In this document: positions 9,869-19,497 of the stretch, piece by piece
Position numbering within the stretch: position 1 is the stretch's first letter
How the letters are laid out: each line of letters opens with the position of its first letter
Source: Parazoarcus communis
Lineage (GTDB): Bacteria; Pseudomonadota; Gammaproteobacteria; Burkholderiales; Rhodocyclaceae
Length of the DNA: 64,000 nucleotides
Reading direction: 5' to 3'
NCBI RefSeq assembly: GCF_003111645.1
Contig: NZ_CP022187.1
Span: 1,054,001-1,118,000 of the forward strand
Notes under the pieces: generated by a model
Told to the model about the DNA's origin: nothing
The model's database searches: none
Seen by the model: only the letters and a program-made list of their open reading frames with translations
Translations under genes and position numbers: made by a program

Positions 9869-10669
9869 ATGCATCCCATCCTGAATATCGCCGTAAAGGC
9901 CGCCCGCCGTGCCGCAACCGTCATTAACCGGGCTTCGACCCAGATCGATCTGCTTACGGTCGAGTCCAAATCGCCCAACGACTTCGTGACCGAGGTTGAC
10001 CGCGCTGCCGAGAAAGCCATCATCGAAGTACTTCGTGAAGCCTACCCGGGGCACGGGATTCTAGCAGAGGAGTCCGGCGAGTCCGGCGCCGAAAGCGAAT
10101 TCGTGTGGATCATCGATCCCCTCGATGGCACCACGAACTTCATCCACGGCTTCCCGCAGTACGCGATCTCCATCGCATTGACCAAAAACGGTGTGCCCGA
10201 GCACTGCGTCGTGTACAACCCGGTCAACAACGAACTGTTCACCGCAACGCGTGGCAGCGGAGCCTATCTCAACGACCGCCGCATTCGCGTGTCGCGTCGT
10301 GTGCGCCTTGCCGACGCCCTGGTTGGTACCGGCTTCCCCTACCGCGAATTCGGCAACATCGACGCCTACCTCGCCATGTTCCGCGAGTTGACGCAGAAGA
10401 CTGCGGGCATCCGTCGGCCGGGTGCCGCCGCGCTTGATCTGGCATATGTTGCAGCCGGGCGCCTTGATGGCTTCTGGGAAATGGGCCTCGCACCGTGGGA
10501 CATGGCAGCGGGCGTCCTGCTGGTTCAGGAGGCTGGCGGCCTGGTGTCCGACTTTGCGGGCGAAGGCAACTTCCTGACGACGGGCAACGTGGTTGCCGGC
10601 ACCCCCAAGGTGTTCGCTCAGATGCTGCCCATCATCCAGTCCTACCGCAACGACAGCATCCAGAGCTGA
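9869..10669 (+). CDS. suhB: Inositol-1-monophosphatase family protein SuhB
   Basis: A 266-residue Mg-dependent phosphatase of the IMPase family; in enterobacteria SuhB also joins the rRNA antitermination complex. Metal-binding motifs are E67-E68 in [14 protein letters not shown] (83-90) and the C-terminal PWDMAAG. Length and order match SuhB. It is transcribed away from trmJ, with 80 bases between them, and is followed by a palindromic hairpin before the convergent tssH. Confidence 0.93.
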   Translation: MHPILNIAVKAARRAATVINRASTQIDLLTVESKSPNDFVTEVDRAAEKAIIEVLREAYPGHGILAEESGESGAESEFVWIIDPLDGTTNFIHGFPQYAISIALTKNGVPEHCVVYNPVNNELFTATRGSGAYLNDRRIRVSRRVRLADALVGTGFPYREFGNIDAYLAMFRELTQKTAGIRRPGAAALDLAYVAAGRLDGFWEMGLAPWDMAAGVLLVQEAGGLVSDFAGEGNFLTTGNVVAGTPKVFAQMLPIIQSYRNDSIQS

Positions 10670-10680
10670 TCCGCTCTTGC

Positions 10681-10710
10681 CGGGACACTGCACACTCGTG
10701 CGGTGTCCCG
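10681..10710. terminator. Hairpin between convergent suhB and tssH
   Basis: CGGGACAC (10681-10688) pairs with GTGTCCCG (10703-10710). There is no clear T tract on the plus strand, so it could be a weak terminator or a Rho-assisted end for the converging genes. Confidence 0.5.
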
Positions 10711-10740
10711 TGACGGAAAACGCAGTACTTGCTCCCGCTA

Positions 10741-13407
10741 TCAGACCACGCTGTAGCGGAACTGCCCCTGCTCGCCTGCCGAGACCCGGATTTCGCTGAC
10801 GGCTTCGCCATCGGCCATGCGGGCAAGCACCTCGCCCGCGATCTCGGGGAGCAGGGATCCATTCAGGATGTGGTCGACGTTACGCGCACCGGAGTCCACT
10901 TCGGTGCAACGCGCCAGCACGGCCTCGGTCAAGGTGTCGTCATGGATGAAGCGCGCCTTGTGGTTTGCGGCCACGCGCTCACGAATACGCGCCAGCTTGA
11001 GCTGGATGATCTCGGCCAGCACCGTGTCGCTGATCGGATAGAAGGGCACCACCTTCATGCGCCCGAGAAATGCAGGCTTGAAGCGCTGTTGCAGCACCGG
11101 TGCCAGACGGGAGCCGAGCTCTTCTGCAGTGGGCACGGCTTCATTCGCGAGGTTCAGACACGACGCCATGATCTGCGCGGAGCCAACGTTGCTCGTGAGG
11201 ATGATCAGCGTGTTGCGGAAATCGATCTCGCGCCCTTCAGCGTCTTCGAGCACCCCCTTGTCAAAGACCTGAAAGAACAGTTCGAGCACATCGGGATGGG
11301 CCTTTTCGACCTCGTCCAGCAGCAGCACACAATGCGGATTGCGCCGCACCGCCTCGGTCAGCACGCCGCCTTCCCCGTATCCGACGTAGCCGGGCGGAGC
11401 CCCCTTCAGGCCTGCTACCGAATGAGGCTCCTGATACTCGCTCATGTTGATCGTGACCAGTTTGCGCTCACCCCCATAGAGCAGGTCGGCCAGCGCAAGC
11501 GCAGTTTCCGTCTTGCCCACGCCTGAAGGGCCGACAAACAGGAAGACCGCCTTGGGCTTGGACGGATCCTCCAGATTGGCCCGCGCCGTTCTCACGCGCT
11601 GCGCGACCGCCTCAAGTGCATGATCCTGGCCCCTGACCCGTTCGGCCATCAGCGCCTTGAGCCCAAGAATGGTCCGGATCTCATCCTTGAGCATCCGCCC
11701 GAGCGGGATGCCCGTCCACCCCGACACCACATCGGCAACCAGTTGACGATCAACCTGCAAGGGAACCATCGATGCGTTCTGCTGCACCGAGGCCAGCGTC
11801 TTCAGCAGCCGGTCGAGGGTGCCGCCACGCCGCCGCCCCGAACCCCTTGCCGAAGCCCCGGTCGCGGGAAGTGCCTCGAGTGCAGTCTGCGCCTGGCGGA
11901 TCTTCGCCACGAGGGTCTGTTCGTGTTCGAAGCGCCTGTGCAGGACCTCGAGCTCCTTCGACTGCCTTTCGATCGCCGTATCCAGTTCCGCAAGGCGCTC
12001 GCGGTGTGCGGCCAAACTCAGCGATTCCCGCTTCAGGGCAGACTGTTCCTCTCGCAGTCGGGCCAGGCCCTGCCTTGCGTCCTCCAGCTCAGCAGGGGTT
12101 GCGCATTGCCCGAGTGCGACGCGCGCGCAGGCGGTATCGAGCACACTGACGGCCTTGTCGGGCAGCTGTCGTGCGCCGATGTAGCGGCTGGACAAACGCA
12201 CGGCCTCGACCACCGCCTCGTCCAGAACCCTGATCCCGAAGTGCGCCTCCAGCGCGGGCACCATGGCACGCAACATCGCACAGGCGAGCGTCTCGTCGGG
12301 CTCGTCGATCCGGACGACCTGAAAGCGGCGCGAAAGCGCAGCATCCTTGTCGATGTACTTCTTGTACTCCGACCAGGTCGTCGCCCCCACGGTGCGCAAT
12401 TCCCCGCGCGCGAGCGCCGGTTTGAGCAGGTTCGCGGCATCGCCTTGCCCCGCAGGCCCACCCGCACCGATCAGTCCGTGCGCCTCATCGATGAACAGGA
12501 TGACCGGACGCACACTGGCGCGGACTTCGTCGATGACGCCCTTGAGACGCTGCTCGAACTCACCCTTCACGCTCGCGCCTGCCTGCAGCAAGCCGATATC
12601 AAGTGCGAGCAGCTCCACATCCCTCAGCGCCGGAGGCACATCGCCACGGGCGAGCCGAATGGCGAGGCCCTCGACCACTGCGGTCTTTCCAACCCCGGCC
12701 TCACCCGCAAGCATGGGGTTGTTCTGCCGTCTCCTCATCAGGATGTCGATCATCCTGCGAATCTCGGCGTCACGCCCGATCACCGGATCCAGCTTCCCCT
12801 CGCGCGCCAGTCGGGTCAGGCTGACCGTAAAGCGGTCGAGCGCAGGGGTACGGCGCAACGCTGGGTCAGGCCCGGAGCGCGCAAAGCCATTGCTGCCTTC
12901 TGCATCAGCAGCGGAACACGGCGCCACCCCGCCCTCACTTGAGCCCGTCGTAAGCGAATCAAACTCGGCCCGCAAGACATCGATGCGAACCCGGCCCAGG
13001 GTGGCAGGATAACGCTGCGCAAACTGGCTCAACTCCGGGTCCCCTGCAAGCCCGAACAGGAGATGAGCGCTGCGAACGAAAGGTGATTGTGACTCGAGAG
13101 AGGCATGCAACCAGGCACGCTCCAGCAAACGCACAAGCCGTGCCGAGAACACCGGCGTTTGTCCGTTTCCAGTCTGATGCCCGGAGAGTGTCCGTTCGAG
13201 ATCGTCTGCAAGCGCACCTGCACTCACGCCAAAGCTGCGGCACACCAGAACGAAGTCGGTCGTTTCCTGTTCGCACAATGCGAGCAGCACATGCTCGGGT
13301 TCGATGACATGGTGAGTGCGGGCGACGCAAAGACTGGCGGCCCGTTCGAGCGCAACACGGCAGTCGGAGTTGAGCTTGCCAATCAGGGATTTGAGCGAGA
13401 TGTGCAT
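10741..13407 (-). CDS. tssH: Type VI secretion ATPase ClpV/TssH
   Basis: An 888-residue AAA+ ATPase that disassembles the contracted TssB-TssC sheath. An N-terminal Clp-N repeat domain (about 1-150) is followed by two ATPase modules, with Walker A motifs GEAGVGKT (235-242) and GPSGVGKT (near 630), and a coiled middle region. The start at 13407 (MHISLKSLIGKLN) is the conserved ClpV1 start; the open frame before it overlaps tssG. It is the last gene of the minus-strand T6SS operon. Confidence 0.95.
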   Translation of the reverse strand: MHISLKSLIGKLNSDCRVALERAASLCVARTHHVIEPEHVLLALCEQETTDFVLVCRSFGVSAGALADDLERTLSGHQTGNGQTPVFSARLVRLLERAWLHASLESQSPFVRSAHLLFGLAGDPELSQFAQRYPATLGRVRIDVLRAEFDSLTTGSSEGGVAPCSAADAEGSNGFARSGPDPALRRTPALDRFTVSLTRLAREGKLDPVIGRDAEIRRMIDILMRRRQNNPMLAGEAGVGKTAVVEGLAIRLARGDVPPALRDVELLALDIGLLQAGASVKGEFEQRLKGVIDEVRASVRPVILFIDEAHGLIGAGGPAGQGDAANLLKPALARGELRTVGATTWSEYKKYIDKDAALSRRFQVVRIDEPDETLACAMLRAMVPALEAHFGIRVLDEAVVEAVRLSSRYIGARQLPDKAVSVLDTACARVALGQCATPAELEDARQGLARLREEQSALKRESLSLAAHRERLAELDTAIERQSKELEVLHRRFEHEQTLVAKIRQAQTALEALPATGASARGSGRRRGGTLDRLLKTLASVQQNASMVPLQVDRQLVADVVSGWTGIPLGRMLKDEIRTILGLKALMAERVRGQDHALEAVAQRVRTARANLEDPSKPKAVFLFVGPSGVGKTETALALADLLYGGERKLVTINMSEYQEPHSVAGLKGAPPGYVGYGEGGVLTEAVRRNPHCVLLLDEVEKAHPDVLELFFQVFDKGVLEDAEGREIDFRNTLIILTSNVGSAQIMASCLNLANEAVPTAEELGSRLAPVLQQRFKPAFLGRMKVVPFYPISDTVLAEIIQLKLARIRERVAANHKARFIHDDTLTEAVLARCTEVDSGARNVDHILNGSLLPEIAGEVLARMADGEAVSEIRVSAGEQGQFRYSVV

Positions 13408-13421
13408 GGTGAGGACAGAAC

Positions 13422-14477
13422 TCAGGAAGGGTGAAGATCGAACGCGGCGTCGCTGCGGTCGGATGCCGCGGGACGGGAACACACAAAGCTGTCAAATCCG
13501 AGCCGATACACGGGGCGCCCGGACAGCCTGCAGGGCTTCACATCCTCGGCCTTGAGCACCGGTCGAACCTCGTATTCGAGCCGAAGCCCGGTAAGCAGCT
13601 GCAGCAATTTCTTCATCGCCGCTGCACGCTCACTCCCAGGAAGGAAGGCACGGTAGGTAGACAGTGGCAACGGCCCGAGGAAGATGCGGACACGCAGATC
13701 GCATTGCCAGACCCGCTCACCCAGCAAGACATCGTGACCGAGCATCGCGTTTGCCTGTCCAAGCCTGGCGCACTGTGGCGCCTCAAGCCGGTACCAGCGG
13801 CCAACGAACTGTTCCAGCCGAACCGCGACCCGGAAGTACGACGAAAGCACGCGCTGCAGCGCAGTTCCCGACACCGGGCGCTGCCGGATCAGGGCCGCGA
13901 AATGCGCCAGCGACTCATCGTCAATCGCGCCTGGCGCCTGATTCAGACGATCGCGCAGCCCATCCTGACCGAGGCCGCAGAACGCAAGCACCTGGGGCAG
14001 GAAATGCTTGCGTCTGTCATGCTCGTACATCAGCGCGAGCTTGTATTTTCTCCACGCCAGATAGAACTGAGCGACAACGCGGTTGGAGAAGAGATCGAAG
14101 AAGGCATGCGCGCCGCGGTCACCGGCCATGCGCAGGGACTCTATGACCTGTTCGGTGTAGTGCGCGGGCAGACTGCCGTGGATGCCGAGAAAGCCAATGA
14201 AGCTCGGCGTCAGCTCCACCGCCCGCACAGCCATGGGCATCTCACTGTCCTGCGCGTCGTCCCGTACGGGTTTAACCGCCTCGAGCTGGCTCGGCGCGAA
14301 ACCGAGCGCGAGCGAATTGGAGAAGCGCAACACTGGCGGGAGCACACTCTCCCGCCGCAATCCCGAACCGAACTCACGCTCAAGCAGGCGGACCGACTGA
14401 AAGAACTCGAAGGACCACGGGGCTTCGAGCAGATGCCCGATCAGCCCAGGATCGACTCGCCGCTGCGTGGTTTGCAC
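13422..14477 (-). CDS. tssG: Type VI secretion baseplate protein TssG
   Basis: A 351-residue baseplate wedge subunit that pairs with TssF and TssE. The family start is visible as LLEAPWSFEFFQSVRLLER, and the SLALGFAPSQ and FLGIHGSLPAHYTE motifs follow. Its first 37 bases overlap the end of tssF, typical of this operon. The C-terminal tail ends in a short unconserved segment. Confidence 0.93.
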   Translation of the reverse strand: MQTTQRRVDPGLIGHLLEAPWSFEFFQSVRLLEREFGSGLRRESVLPPVLRFSNSLALGFAPSQLEAVKPVRDDAQDSEMPMAVRAVELTPSFIGFLGIHGSLPAHYTEQVIESLRMAGDRGAHAFFDLFSNRVVAQFYLAWRKYKLALMYEHDRRKHFLPQVLAFCGLGQDGLRDRLNQAPGAIDDESLAHFAALIRQRPVSGTALQRVLSSYFRVAVRLEQFVGRWYRLEAPQCARLGQANAMLGHDVLLGERVWQCDLRVRIFLGPLPLSTYRAFLPGSERAAAMKKLLQLLTGLRLEYEVRPVLKAEDVKPCRLSGRPVYRLGFDSFVCSRPAASDRSDAAFDLHPS

Positions 14478-16276
14478 CGGATCAACTCCTCGGCTGTGCG
14501 GCTCGACACCAGCACCACCTGGACAAAACTGTTGAGATGAACGTAGAGGCCGAAAAAACGATCCATCACACGGGCAAAGACGTCCAGACCACTACCGACG
14601 AAGGCATCCTCGTCAATCGTGACCCTGACCTCAATGCCGCGCACGAAGCAGGCGAAGGGCTTGCCGTTGAGCCATGTGGTTTTCGTGACATGTTCGATGC
14701 CCTTGATCCCATCGATCTTCCGGCCATTGAGCGCGTTGCGTGGGAGGTCATACAGGCACAGCATTTCACGGAACGCCTGCAAACCACTCCCGGATATGGA
14801 GAGATGATTCAGGGAAAGGTGCGACACAAGACGCCACAGACCATCCCGCTGATGGTCGAAGCGACAGGGCGCGCTCGGCCGCCTCAGCAGACGAAGCGCA
14901 CCGAGATGTGGATCCCCCTCTGGAATGAGCTCTGCGCCCGGTCCATTGACCGGCAGCAAGGTCGGCAAGTCACGATTGGTGCACGTGAGTGCTACGCTGA
15001 GCACATCGGATTGACGTGACGGCACCCCCGCTGCCGACTCGACGATTGCGATGCGGGTTTCATGGCCAGGACTCTTCTCCGCAAGCTGCGCATCACGCGA
15101 AGAAATCCAGTAGTTGCCATCCTCGGTTGCACGTTCGCCATGGCGCAGGGAGAAGAACGGACGAAACTCGGTCATCTGCTCACCCTGACCGCTCTGACTG
15201 ACCCGATGAACCGAGTCGATGGACGCAACCTCGTAGGCATAGGCGCGACGCGCATCGGCAATCACCGGATAGCAGGTCTTCTGACCACTCAAGCGGATCG
15301 GCTCGCCACGCCTGTGAAAGAGGTTTACGACCGGCACACAGCCTGTGCGCAGGGTCCGTGTATCGATGCCCTGAAGCAGGCGCGCCGCATCGCTTTCTGC
15401 ATGCAGGCCGGTAAGGGCGAAGTGAAGCGTGAGTTCGTCGTGCTCCGGCAGATCCGGTGGCAATCTGTCGAGGCACAGGTCAAAAAAGCTGAATTTCTCC
15501 GGGAAGGCAAAGTATTCGGTCAGGTAACGGTAACCGTCATGCACGTTGGACGGATAGTCGACCAGCGCCTCTTCCGCCCGAAAGCCAACGGCTTCAATCA
15601 GGCTTGCGGCCACGCGCTGCCAGCGGGATTCACACTCGACAAATGTAGCGGAAACAGAGAGGAACAATGCATCGCGCAGTGCAGCCGTCACCGATTGCGC
15701 AGCATCGATAAACAGGCGCACCGTTGATTGTCCTGACCACGCAGCCTCCCCAGAACCTTGAGTGCGTCGCAGGCCCAGACTCAGCATCGCGCTGGCGCCC
15801 GGAGGCAGGCTGACCCCGGCAGGCAAGCGTGGAAGCGGGCTGAAACACGCACGACTCAGGTGCATTGTGGATGTCGATACGTCCCAGGCTGTCCTGAAGG
15901 TACATTCGGCGCCATTCACGGCGCGTGACTTCAGCGTACTTCCTCGCGGAATCGTGATGCCTTCAGGCGGCACCGAAGACATGTCCGCGTTCTGGAGACA
16001 GGCGATCGAGCACGACGGAAACGGGCGCAGGTAATGCGGGTACAGCACGCTCAGCAGCGACTCGGCGAACTCCGGATAACTGTCCTCCAGGCGTTTGCTG
16101 ACACGGGCACTGAGCAACGCGAAGGACTCGATCATGCGCTCGACATGGGGGTCATCCGAGCCCTCCCCCGACATCATCAGACGGGAGGCAATCCTGGGAT
16201 AACGCTCGGCGAACTCCCGTCCGTGGGTGCGCAGGAATGCAAGTTCGCGCTCATAGTGCGGGAGCAGGTCCTTCAT
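14441..16276 (-). CDS. tssF: Type VI secretion baseplate protein TssF
   Basis: A 611-residue baseplate wedge subunit. The N-terminus MKDLLPHYERELAFLR and the following EFAERYPRIASRL and HVERMIESFALLSARV segments are the TssF signature. The start at 16276 lies one base after the tssE stop (TGA-G-ATG), indicating coupling; the in-frame extension to 16291 would overlap tssE. It overlaps tssG at the 3' end. Confidence 0.94.
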   Translation of the reverse strand: MKDLLPHYERELAFLRTHGREFAERYPRIASRLMMSGEGSDDPHVERMIESFALLSARVSKRLEDSYPEFAESLLSVLYPHYLRPFPSCSIACLQNADMSSVPPEGITIPRGSTLKSRAVNGAECTFRTAWDVSTSTMHLSRACFSPLPRLPAGVSLPPGASAMLSLGLRRTQGSGEAAWSGQSTVRLFIDAAQSVTAALRDALFLSVSATFVECESRWQRVAASLIEAVGFRAEEALVDYPSNVHDGYRYLTEYFAFPEKFSFFDLCLDRLPPDLPEHDELTLHFALTGLHAESDAARLLQGIDTRTLRTGCVPVVNLFHRRGEPIRLSGQKTCYPVIADARRAYAYEVASIDSVHRVSQSGQGEQMTEFRPFFSLRHGERATEDGNYWISSRDAQLAEKSPGHETRIAIVESAAGVPSRQSDVLSVALTCTNRDLPTLLPVNGPGAELIPEGDPHLGALRLLRRPSAPCRFDHQRDGLWRLVSHLSLNHLSISGSGLQAFREMLCLYDLPRNALNGRKIDGIKGIEHVTKTTWLNGKPFACFVRGIEVRVTIDEDAFVGSGLDVFARVMDRFFGLYVHLNSFVQVVLVSSRTAEELIRCKPRSGESILG

Positions 16277-16277
16277 C

Positions 16278-16787
16278 TCAAACCCTCGCACGCGCCATGC
16301 TGTCGGGCCCGACCAGATACTGCTGTGTCGTGGGCTTGAGCATCAGGTCGAAACTCACCGCCTCGCAAAGCGGCCGGACCACCAGCAGCGCCCTGATCGT
16401 GAACAGCAGACGGTTCTCCGATCTGCGATCGCTGTCGAATGCCACATCGACATTTCTCAGACGAGGCTCATTCAGGACAATCGCTGCGCGCAATGCCTGC
16501 AGAATTGCAACACGGTCTGCGAGGCTGCTCAGACTCAGGCTTGAGAAATCGCTCAACCCATAGTGAACGACCGAGCGCCTCGCTTCTGGAAATGCGTGAA
16601 ACGCTGCGTCTGGCATGCCAAGACGCGTATTCAGCAAGGATTCGAGATCCCGCGCGACAGACGCCTTGAGCTGATCCAGGGACAAGCCCTGATGCGGCGC
16701 CGGATCATTTTCACCACCAAACAGTTTCTCGTGCAGAGAGGGTTCAAAACCTGTCACGTCATCTCGCTCCGCCCGGGGTGACACCAA
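16278..16787 (-). CDS. tssE: Type VI secretion baseplate protein TssE (gp25-like)
   Basis: A 169-residue homologue of phage T4 gp25, which nucleates sheath assembly at the baseplate. The recognisable core is the FEPSLHEKLFG start, the DLESLLNTRLG segment and the C-terminal LLFTIRALLVVRPLCEAVSF. It lies 30 bases after hcp in the operon and is coupled to tssF. Confidence 0.9.
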   Translation of the reverse strand: MVSPRAERDDVTGFEPSLHEKLFGGENDPAPHQGLSLDQLKASVARDLESLLNTRLGMPDAAFHAFPEARRSVVHYGLSDFSSLSLSSLADRVAILQALRAAIVLNEPRLRNVDVAFDSDRRSENRLLFTIRALLVVRPLCEAVSFDLMLKPTTQQYLVGPDSMARARV

Positions 16788-16817
16788 CGATCGCCACCCC
16801 GCAAATCACATCTGCAC

Positions 16818-17354
16818 TCAATTCAGGCTTGGCGTGTTCGTGGCAAGATTCCACGCGCCCTGAATATTGACCTTGCCCGTCTTGCTGCCGTCGATATTCA
16901 GCTCATCGTAGGTCCACTTGACCGCGGAGTACTTGAGCGAAAAGCTTTCCATCGGAATACCCTCGCTCGATACATTCGGCGACACTGACGCCACCAGCAC
17001 GTTCTTGAGCTCGATCTTCAGGTACTGGTGGCGATTCTGCGTTGTGCCAGGGTTGCCGGTCGTATTCTTTCCGCCATGTGCACGATAGAAACAGATCACC
17101 ACATCATTGATCACGAGGCCCGACGAGCAGGCCTGATAGAGCTTGGGACTGGCCCCGTCGATATCCTTGGTGAACACCATTTCATCGTGCTCGCAACGCT
17201 CGGCCGTGTGTCCGCCCGAACTCGACGCCGTCGCAGATTTCGGCTGTCGAATGGAGTGCGACCAGGTGTAAACCTCGATCTGATCCTTGTGCTTCGAATC
17301 CCGTGAATCCCCCTTGATGTCGCTACCCTTGAACTCAACGTAGATATCCTTCAT
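16818..17354 (-). CDS. hcp: Type VI secretion tube protein Hcp (TssD)
   Basis: A 178-residue Hcp1-family protein that forms the inner tube and is secreted. It begins MKDIYVEFKGSDIKGDS and contains EVYTWSHSIRQP and the FTKDIDGASPKLYQAC segment of the family. It is somewhat longer than typical Hcp proteins because of a glycine- and asparagine-rich insert near residues 95-110. It lies between tssC and tssE, 34 bases after tssC. Confidence 0.94.
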   Translation of the reverse strand: MKDIYVEFKGSDIKGDSRDSKHKDQIEVYTWSHSIRQPKSATASSSGGHTAERCEHDEMVFTKDIDGASPKLYQACSSGLVINDVVICFYRAHGGKNTTGNPGTTQNRHQYLKIELKNVLVASVSPNVSSEGIPMESFSLKYSAVKWTYDELNIDGSKTGKVNIQGAWNLATNTPSLN

Positions 17355-17388
17355 TTCCCATCAACTCCCCGGTGATTGAACAGAAAAC

Positions 17389-18870
17389 TCAACTCTTGCT
17401 TGTCTGCGGCAGTTCGGCTACGAGCCGCAGGGAAACCGACAGCTCGTCGAGCTGAAAATGGGGGCGGATGAACGACACCGCGCGATAGACGCCCGGCCGC
17501 CCCGGCACTTCGCTGACCTCGATGGACGCCTCACGAAGCGGAAACTGCGCCTTCGTTTCCTGCGATGCAGAATCATCTGCAGTGACGTACTGGTCGATCC
17601 ATCGCTGCAAATAGCGCTCGACGTTTGTCGCCGACGCGAAGCTCCCGATCTTTTCGCGCATCATGGCCTTCATGTAGTGCGCGATCCTGCACACCGCAAA
17701 GATGTACTGCAGCTGCGCGGATAGCGAGGCGTTCGCGTTTGCGGAATCGGTGTCGTACCGCCGCGCCTTCTGCGCCGACTGCGCACCAAAGAAGGCCGCG
17801 TAGTCGGTGTTCTTGCAATGAACAAGGGGCATGAAGCCGAGATCACTCAGTTCCTTTTCGCGGCGGTCTGTAATGGATATTTCGGTCGGACACTTGAGTG
17901 TGACCTCACCCTCATCGGTCCTGAACACGTGAGCAGGAAGATCCTCGACCAGACCACCGCCTTCCACACCCCGAATCGCTGCACACCAACCGTGGCGCTC
18001 GAATGCGCTGGTCAGCCGGGCTGCGAAAGCGAAGGCCGCGTTGCACCACAGGTAGCGGGAGTGATCCGCGCCGTCGACATCCTCGATGAAGTTGAACCCC
18101 TCAGTGACGAGTCCATCCACAGGGTTGTAAGGCAGGCGCCCGAGAAACCTTGGCAGGGTGAGTCCGACGTAGCGTGAATCCTCGGACATGCGGAAGGACT
18201 TCCACTTCACGTACTCGACCGTATCAAACACCTTGGCAAGATCGTGCGGCTTCCCCATCTCGGTGAATGACTCAAGGCCAAAGAGTTCAGGCGAAGCAGC
18301 AGCGATGAACGGCGCATGTGCAGCCGCCGCGACATGGCTCAGCTGTTCAAGCAGATACAGTTCTTCCGGTTGCCGGGTGAGCTGAAAATTGCCGATCAAT
18401 GCACTGAAAGGCGCACCACCGAAGGTGCCGAACTCCTCCTCGTACACTTTCTTGAAGACCACGCTCTGATCGAAATCGATCGCCGCCTTGAAGTCCTTGA
18501 CCAGCTCCCTTGCGGTCACATTCATCAGCTTGATCTTGATCTTCGTCCCTGTTTCGGTTTGCCTTACGAGGTAGTTCAAGCCTGTCCACGACGCTTCGAG
18601 TTCCTGCAGCGCCGGCGCGTGCATGATTTCACTCAGCTGGGCTGAGATCAGGCGATCGAGCTCCGCTATCCGGACATCGATCGAGGCGGCGAGGTTCTCC
18701 GAAACAACAAGCTCGCCCTGAAGGACCTGTTCAGCGAGTTCGCCGATGATGTCCCGCGCGCGATCCCGCTCGACCGGCGATCGCGCAACACGACTCTCGT
18801 CGATAATCCTGTCGAGCAGACTCTGCCCGGGAACGGGCACGACCGTTGCAGCTTCGAGGCTGGAGTTCAT
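17389..18870 (-). CDS. tssC: Type VI secretion sheath large subunit TssC
   Basis: A 493-residue VipB-type sheath subunit. Family landmarks include LEASWTGLNYLVRQTETG near residue 93, the KVYEEEFGTFGGAPFSALIG segment, and the C-terminal domain ending FQLDELSVSLRLVAELP. The ATG overlaps the tssB stop by four bases (ATGA), the usual coupling of the two sheath genes. Confidence 0.96.
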   Translation of the reverse strand: MNSSLEAATVVPVPGQSLLDRIIDESRVARSPVERDRARDIIGELAEQVLQGELVVSENLAASIDVRIAELDRLISAQLSEIMHAPALQELEASWTGLNYLVRQTETGTKIKIKLMNVTARELVKDFKAAIDFDQSVVFKKVYEEEFGTFGGAPFSALIGNFQLTRQPEELYLLEQLSHVAAAAHAPFIAAASPELFGLESFTEMGKPHDLAKVFDTVEYVKWKSFRMSEDSRYVGLTLPRFLGRLPYNPVDGLVTEGFNFIEDVDGADHSRYLWCNAAFAFAARLTSAFERHGWCAAIRGVEGGGLVEDLPAHVFRTDEGEVTLKCPTEISITDRREKELSDLGFMPLVHCKNTDYAAFFGAQSAQKARRYDTDSANANASLSAQLQYIFAVCRIAHYMKAMMREKIGSFASATNVERYLQRWIDQYVTADDSASQETKAQFPLREASIEVSEVPGRPGVYRAVSFIRPHFQLDELSVSLRLVAELPQTSKS

Positions 18871-19388
18871 TCCGTCACCTCGCTATTCGAGCCCGGTTCA
18901 TTGCACCCAATCTGCGCGAGCGCATCAGTCCGTGCAAGCACGTCTGCCAGCAGATCTTCAAGCTTTTCGTTGCCGGCGAGCTTGTTCCTCAGCTCGGCCA
19001 GGCGCGTGCGCGCCTCCATCAACCTTTGCAGCGGCCTGACCTGCTCGACAATCGACTCGGGGCGAAAATCCTCGAATCGCCTGAAGTTCAATTCCACACT
19101 CAGTTCGCCGCCGGCATGCGTCAGGCGGTTCGGAACCCTGAAGACGGTCCTCGGCGCAATGCTGTTCATGACGTCGTCGAAGTTCTCCCGGTCGACATTC
19201 ACGAATTTCCGGTCGCGCAGACGCTGCTGCGGCGCTTCACTCGCCGCCGCAAAGTCTCCGACCACGCCAACAACGAATGGGAGCTCCTTGTGCTCGATTG
19301 CATCTCCGCGCTCCACATCGTAGGTAAGCTGAACACGGGGCGGTCGCACCCGTTGAAGCCGCTTTTGCATGCTTTCCCTTTTTGACAC
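18867..19388 (-). CDS. tssB: Type VI secretion sheath small subunit TssB (GTG start)
   Basis: A 173-residue VipA-type sheath subunit with the family signature RVRPPRVQLTYDVE and the LPFVVGVVGDF segment. The preferred start is GTG at 19388, six bases after a strong AGGAGG site, giving VSKRESMQKRLQRVRPPRV, which aligns with the usual TssB N-terminus. An ATG at 19370 would remove the first six residues and lacks a good site. A weak sigma-54-like element lies about 95 bases upstream. Confidence 0.94.
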   Translation of the reverse strand: MSKRESMQKRLQRVRPPRVQLTYDVERGDAIEHKELPFVVGVVGDFAAASEAPQQRLRDRKFVNVDRENFDDVMNSIAPRTVFRVPNRLTHAGGELSVELNFRRFEDFRPESIVEQVRPLQRLMEARTRLAELRNKLAGNEKLEDLLADVLARTDALAQIGCNEPGSNSEVTE

Positions 19389-19481
19389 ACTGCACCTCCT
19401 GACCCTGCAGAAACACTTGCCACCGCCTTGCAGAGCAAACCCGCATGGTTCCGCAGCAGTTCGCACGGCACCGGGCAAACC

Positions 19482-19497
19482 TGCAAGGGGCTTCCCT
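19482..19497 (-). promoter_or_regulatory. Possible sigma-54 promoter upstream of tssB
   Basis: On the minus strand AGGGAAGCCCCTTGCA resembles the -24/-12 consensus TGGCACG-N4-TTGCA, with the GG and GC dinucleotides ten bases apart. Sigma-54 control is common for T6SS operons, but the match is partial, overlaps the end of the upstream gene, and no activator gene is present. Confidence 0.25.
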
